DNA of 32,947 nt from Flavobacterium reichenbachii (GTDB taxonomy: Bacteria > Bacteroidota > Bacteroidia > Flavobacteriales > Flavobacteriaceae). Both the position numbers and the translations under genes were made by a program. The stretch is taken from assembly GCF_002217435.1 (NCBI RefSeq), contig NZ_MUHF01000007.1, forward strand, positions 1-32,947. The letters are read 5' to 3'. How positions within the stretch are numbered: the first letter of the stretch is position 1; every line of letters starts with the position of its first letter. This document shows, piece after piece, positions 31,285-32,947 of this stretch. Below the pieces are notes generated by a model, which was not told the origin of the DNA, did not search any database, and saw only the letters and a list, made by a program, of their open reading frames with translations.

Positions 31285-32133
31285 TTAAAAAAGTTTTTGT
31301 TTCATTTTTTGTAAGCGGTAATTTCTAATAAATTTAGCTTGTTCAGTAGTAACTAATAAAGGATTTCTGGCTTTTTTAGCTTTCCAAAATCCTTTAATAT
31401 AATCTAGAAAGAGAAAAGGTTTTTTCTTCATCATGGCCAGTTTTGCAGATGCAATTGCTGTAATCCAGAAACCGTAACCCAGAGTATAAAACGCTTCTCC
31501 TTGTTTGTAGCGTGCTGTTTTGTTGTAATTTGCACCAGTTGGTTTAAGGTGCTTTACATGCAGCGATAAATCTGTAACAATTTTCCAATCGTAATATTTA
31601 CAAAGCAATTCATCAACGGTATCCCAGCCCATTGCAGGTTTTAATCCGCCAATTTGCAGAAAAGTTTCTTTTCTGTAAGCCTTGAGCGCACCTCGAATAT
31701 GATCTTTGTCGGTTAAGTTTTCTAAAACCCATTCACCATTTTTTTCGATGTAGCAAAATCCTCCAGCCATTCCAACTCTTGAATCAGATTCGAAATGTTT
31801 GATTATCGTTTCAAAATAATTAGGTGGGAAAATTAAGTCGCCATCAATCTTCACAATGATATCGTAATCAGAATCTAAAGTTTCAAAACCTTTTTGAAAA
31901 GCCTGAATTACTTTACTTCCAGGCATATGAATCGCATCTGAAGTTTTATTAACAACTGAAATGTATGGGTGTTCCTTTGCAAATTCCAGCACAATTTCTT
32001 CTGTTTTATCAGTCGAATTGTCATTGACAACAACCACTTTTGCAGGTAAAACAGTTTGCGCAATAAGTGATTGCAGGGTAAGACCAATTAAATCTTGTTC
32101 GTTGTGCGCGGGAATGACGATGTAATATTTCAT
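31285..32133 (-). CDS. Family 2 glycosyltransferase
   Basis: This cytoplasmic GT-A enzyme of 282 residues should use a nucleotide sugar to extend a glycan or glycolipid. The start I-V-I-P-A-H-N-E at 5-12, V-V-N-D-N-S-T-D-K-T at 35-44 and the metal-binding D-G-D (V-K-I-D-G-D at 94-99) are standard. The acceptor-side W-D-T-V-D-E-L-L at 170-177 holds the catalytic acidic pair of the family. The C-terminal part is basic with an amphipathic helix (I-K-G-F-W-K-A-K-K-A-R), suggesting membrane contact. There is no membrane span. It lies 91 bases after a methyltransferase gene and 78 bases before mlaE. Confidence 0.9.
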   Translation of the reverse strand: MKYYIVIPAHNEQDLIGLTLQSLIAQTVLPAKVVVVNDNSTDKTEEIVLEFAKEHPYISVVNKTSDAIHMPGSKVIQAFQKGFETLDSDYDIIVKIDGDLIFPPNYFETIIKHFESDSRVGMAGGFCYIEKNGEWVLENLTDKDHIRGALKAYRKETFLQIGGLKPAMGWDTVDELLCKYYDWKIVTDLSLHVKHLKPTGANYNKTARYKQGEAFYTLGYGFWITAIASAKLAMMKKKPFLFLDYIKGFWKAKKARNPLLVTTEQAKFIRNYRLQKMKQKLF

Positions 32134-32147
32134 TTGAAAAATTTTAG

Positions 32148-32163
32148 TCCCGAAGCCTCGGGA
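32148..32163. repeat. Short perfect hairpin TCCCGA-AGCC-TCGGGA
   Basis: Six-bp arms TCCCGA (32148-32153) and TCGGGA (32158-32163) enclose AGCC, in the gap between the methyltransferase and the glycosyltransferase. AT-rich TTTAGAT repeats follow. No T run suggests a terminator. It may be a REP-type palindrome or an attenuator. Confidence 0.45.
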
Positions 32164-32224
32164 TTAGATTTAGATTTTAGATTATTGAAAAGTCATCTAA
32201 ATCAAAAATCGTTGATCTGCAATC

Positions 32225-32752
32225 TTAAATCTTGATTTTCTCTGCCGCAACAATATAATATCTCGGAGTGAAATATCTTAACAATGGTCTGAAACCAAAC
32301 TTTTTTACCGGATGTGTGAATTTTTGGCGATCGATTATTTTCCATCCCGTTTTTTCTAAAAGCCAGTCTAACTGCCAGTCTTCAAATTCGTGATAATGTC
32401 TGTCCCACATATCTGTTTTAGATCGATATGCAGATGAAAACCATAAACGTAATGGAATTGAAATTAGCAATTTATCACATTTTACGTTTTCAAGAATTGT
32501 ATATGGATTTAATAAATGTTCGAAAATTTCAAATGCAGTAAAAACAGTATAATCTTCTGTTTGCAGCGCCGTTTGATCGGTGTCTAGATCTTCGCCAGTT
32601 GTGTTTTTTACAGTATATCCATTTTCAGTCATTATTTTAGAGAAAGGATTTGGCACACCAAAATCAAAGATAGTTTCTGATGTGTTAACGTGCTTTTGTA
32701 AAAACTCTAAAGTAAGTTTGAATCTTTTATTCGGAAACGTTTTTTCGTACAT
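32225..32752 (-). CDS. Divergent SAM methyltransferase-like protein
   Basis: This 175-residue protein resembles class I methyltransferases of the Methyltransf_11/23 group: A-F-E-I-F-E-H-L-L-N-P at 73-83 (post-motif with F-E-H), L-L-I-S-I-P at 95-100, and D-R-H-Y-H-E-F at 117-123, followed by a W-Q-L-D-W-L-L-E helix. The usual motif I (D-x-G-x-G-x-G) is replaced by F-D-F-G-V-P-N-P-F at 29-37, which lacks the second and third Gly, so SAM binding may be altered or lost. It is shorter than typical members (about 200-250). It heads a minus-strand series with the glycosyltransferase and mlaE-mlaF genes. Confidence 0.75.
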   Translation of the reverse strand: MYEKTFPNKRFKLTLEFLQKHVNTSETIFDFGVPNPFSKIMTENGYTVKNTTGEDLDTDQTALQTEDYTVFTAFEIFEHLLNPYTILENVKCDKLLISIPLRLWFSSAYRSKTDMWDRHYHEFEDWQLDWLLEKTGWKIIDRQKFTHPVKKFGFRPLLRYFTPRYYIVAAEKIKI

Positions 32753-32806
32753 AGTCTTGCGAGGAACGAAACAATCTCTCGTTCTTGATTTTAATTATTT
32801 AGGTCG

Positions 32807-32814
32807 CAAATATA
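32807..32814 (-). promoter_or_regulatory. -7 box of the methyltransferase-glycosyltransferase series
   Basis: TATATTTG on the minus strand fits TAnnTTTG and lies 54 bases ahead of the ATG at 32752. No TTG is seen at the usual distance upstream. A GAACGA/TCGTTC hairpin lies in the leader. Confidence 0.45.
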
Positions 32815-32859
32815 CAAAGTTATCTGCTTTTTTGTGTTTTTTAATTTGAATGAAAACAA

Positions 32860-32887
32860 AAAGTCCACACGTTTAAGTGCAGACTTT
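32860..32887. terminator. Possible hairpin terminator at right edge
   Basis: AAAGTC (32860-32865) pairs with GACTTT (32882-32887), with inner CAC/GTG arms. A-rich sequence on the left gives a T run on the minus strand, so it may end a minus-strand gene lying to the right of the window. Confidence 0.45.
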
Positions 32888-32927
32888 AATTAATTAAGTT
32901 TAGCATAAAAGTTTGACTGAATGAATC

Positions 32928-32947
32928 TCTCGCAAAGACGCGAAGTC
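32928..32947. repeat. Partial copy of the CGCAAAG repeat at right edge
   Basis: TCGCAAAGACGCGAAGTC matches the CGCAAAG-nn-CGCAAAG units at 16874-16888 and 21221-21241. The window ends inside the element. Confidence 0.4.

Overview
This window reads as chromosome of a Flavobacterium-like member of the Bacteroidota. The reasons are low G+C, A-rich leaders without Shine-Dalgarno boxes, promoters of the TTG / TAnnTTTG type, many N-terminal signal peptides ending in A-Q or S-Q, and families typical of the group (membrane-anchored AraC regulators, a YARHG domain, exbB-exbD-tonB, the MlaE/MlaF ABC pair). No transposase, prophage, CRISPR array or rRNA was found. One tRNA-Val(TAC) is present.

Left part (1-6300) is accessory in character: short, poorly recognised genes, mostly on the minus strand. 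They include an archaemetzincin-like lipoprotein, a DUF1801 protein, a YARHG-domain secreted protein and several small membrane or secreted proteins of unknown role. At the left edge a decayed small gene precedes a 41-residue membrane ORF. 

Middle left (6300-11000): a promoter at 6348-6374 drives a membrane-anchored AraC regulator, a secreted NTF2-like protein and a secreted DJ-1/PfpI protein fused to a second copy of the same NTF2-like domain. The unit ends in a strong terminator. A second promoter with the same core and the same spacing then drives an adenylate-kinase paralog, which ends in a near copy of the same terminator. 

11000-16800: a secreted HEAT-repeat protein and a secreted zinc protease are followed by a redox module of an AraC regulator, a Tat-signal aldo/keto reductase and an MdaB-type quinone reductase. 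A 9-bp direct repeat with 22-bp phasing lies over the reductase promoter and is a candidate operator.

16800-25000 is mainly housekeeping: tRNA-Val, folC, exbB-exbD, a TonB-like protein on the opposite strand, a Glu/Leu-type amino acid dehydrogenase, a chalcone-isomerase-fold protein and an acyl-CoA dehydrogenase. The gaps here hold palindromic intergenic repeats, two of which flank the TonB gene.

25000-32947: an M28 lipoprotein peptidase, an SDR, a methyltransferase-VanW pair with an ATGA overlap, an SprT-like metallopeptidase, a secreted protein bracketed by hairpins, MlaE-MlaF, a family 2 glycosyltransferase and a divergent SAM methyltransferase. The last four genes run together on the minus strand and are consistent with cell-envelope work.
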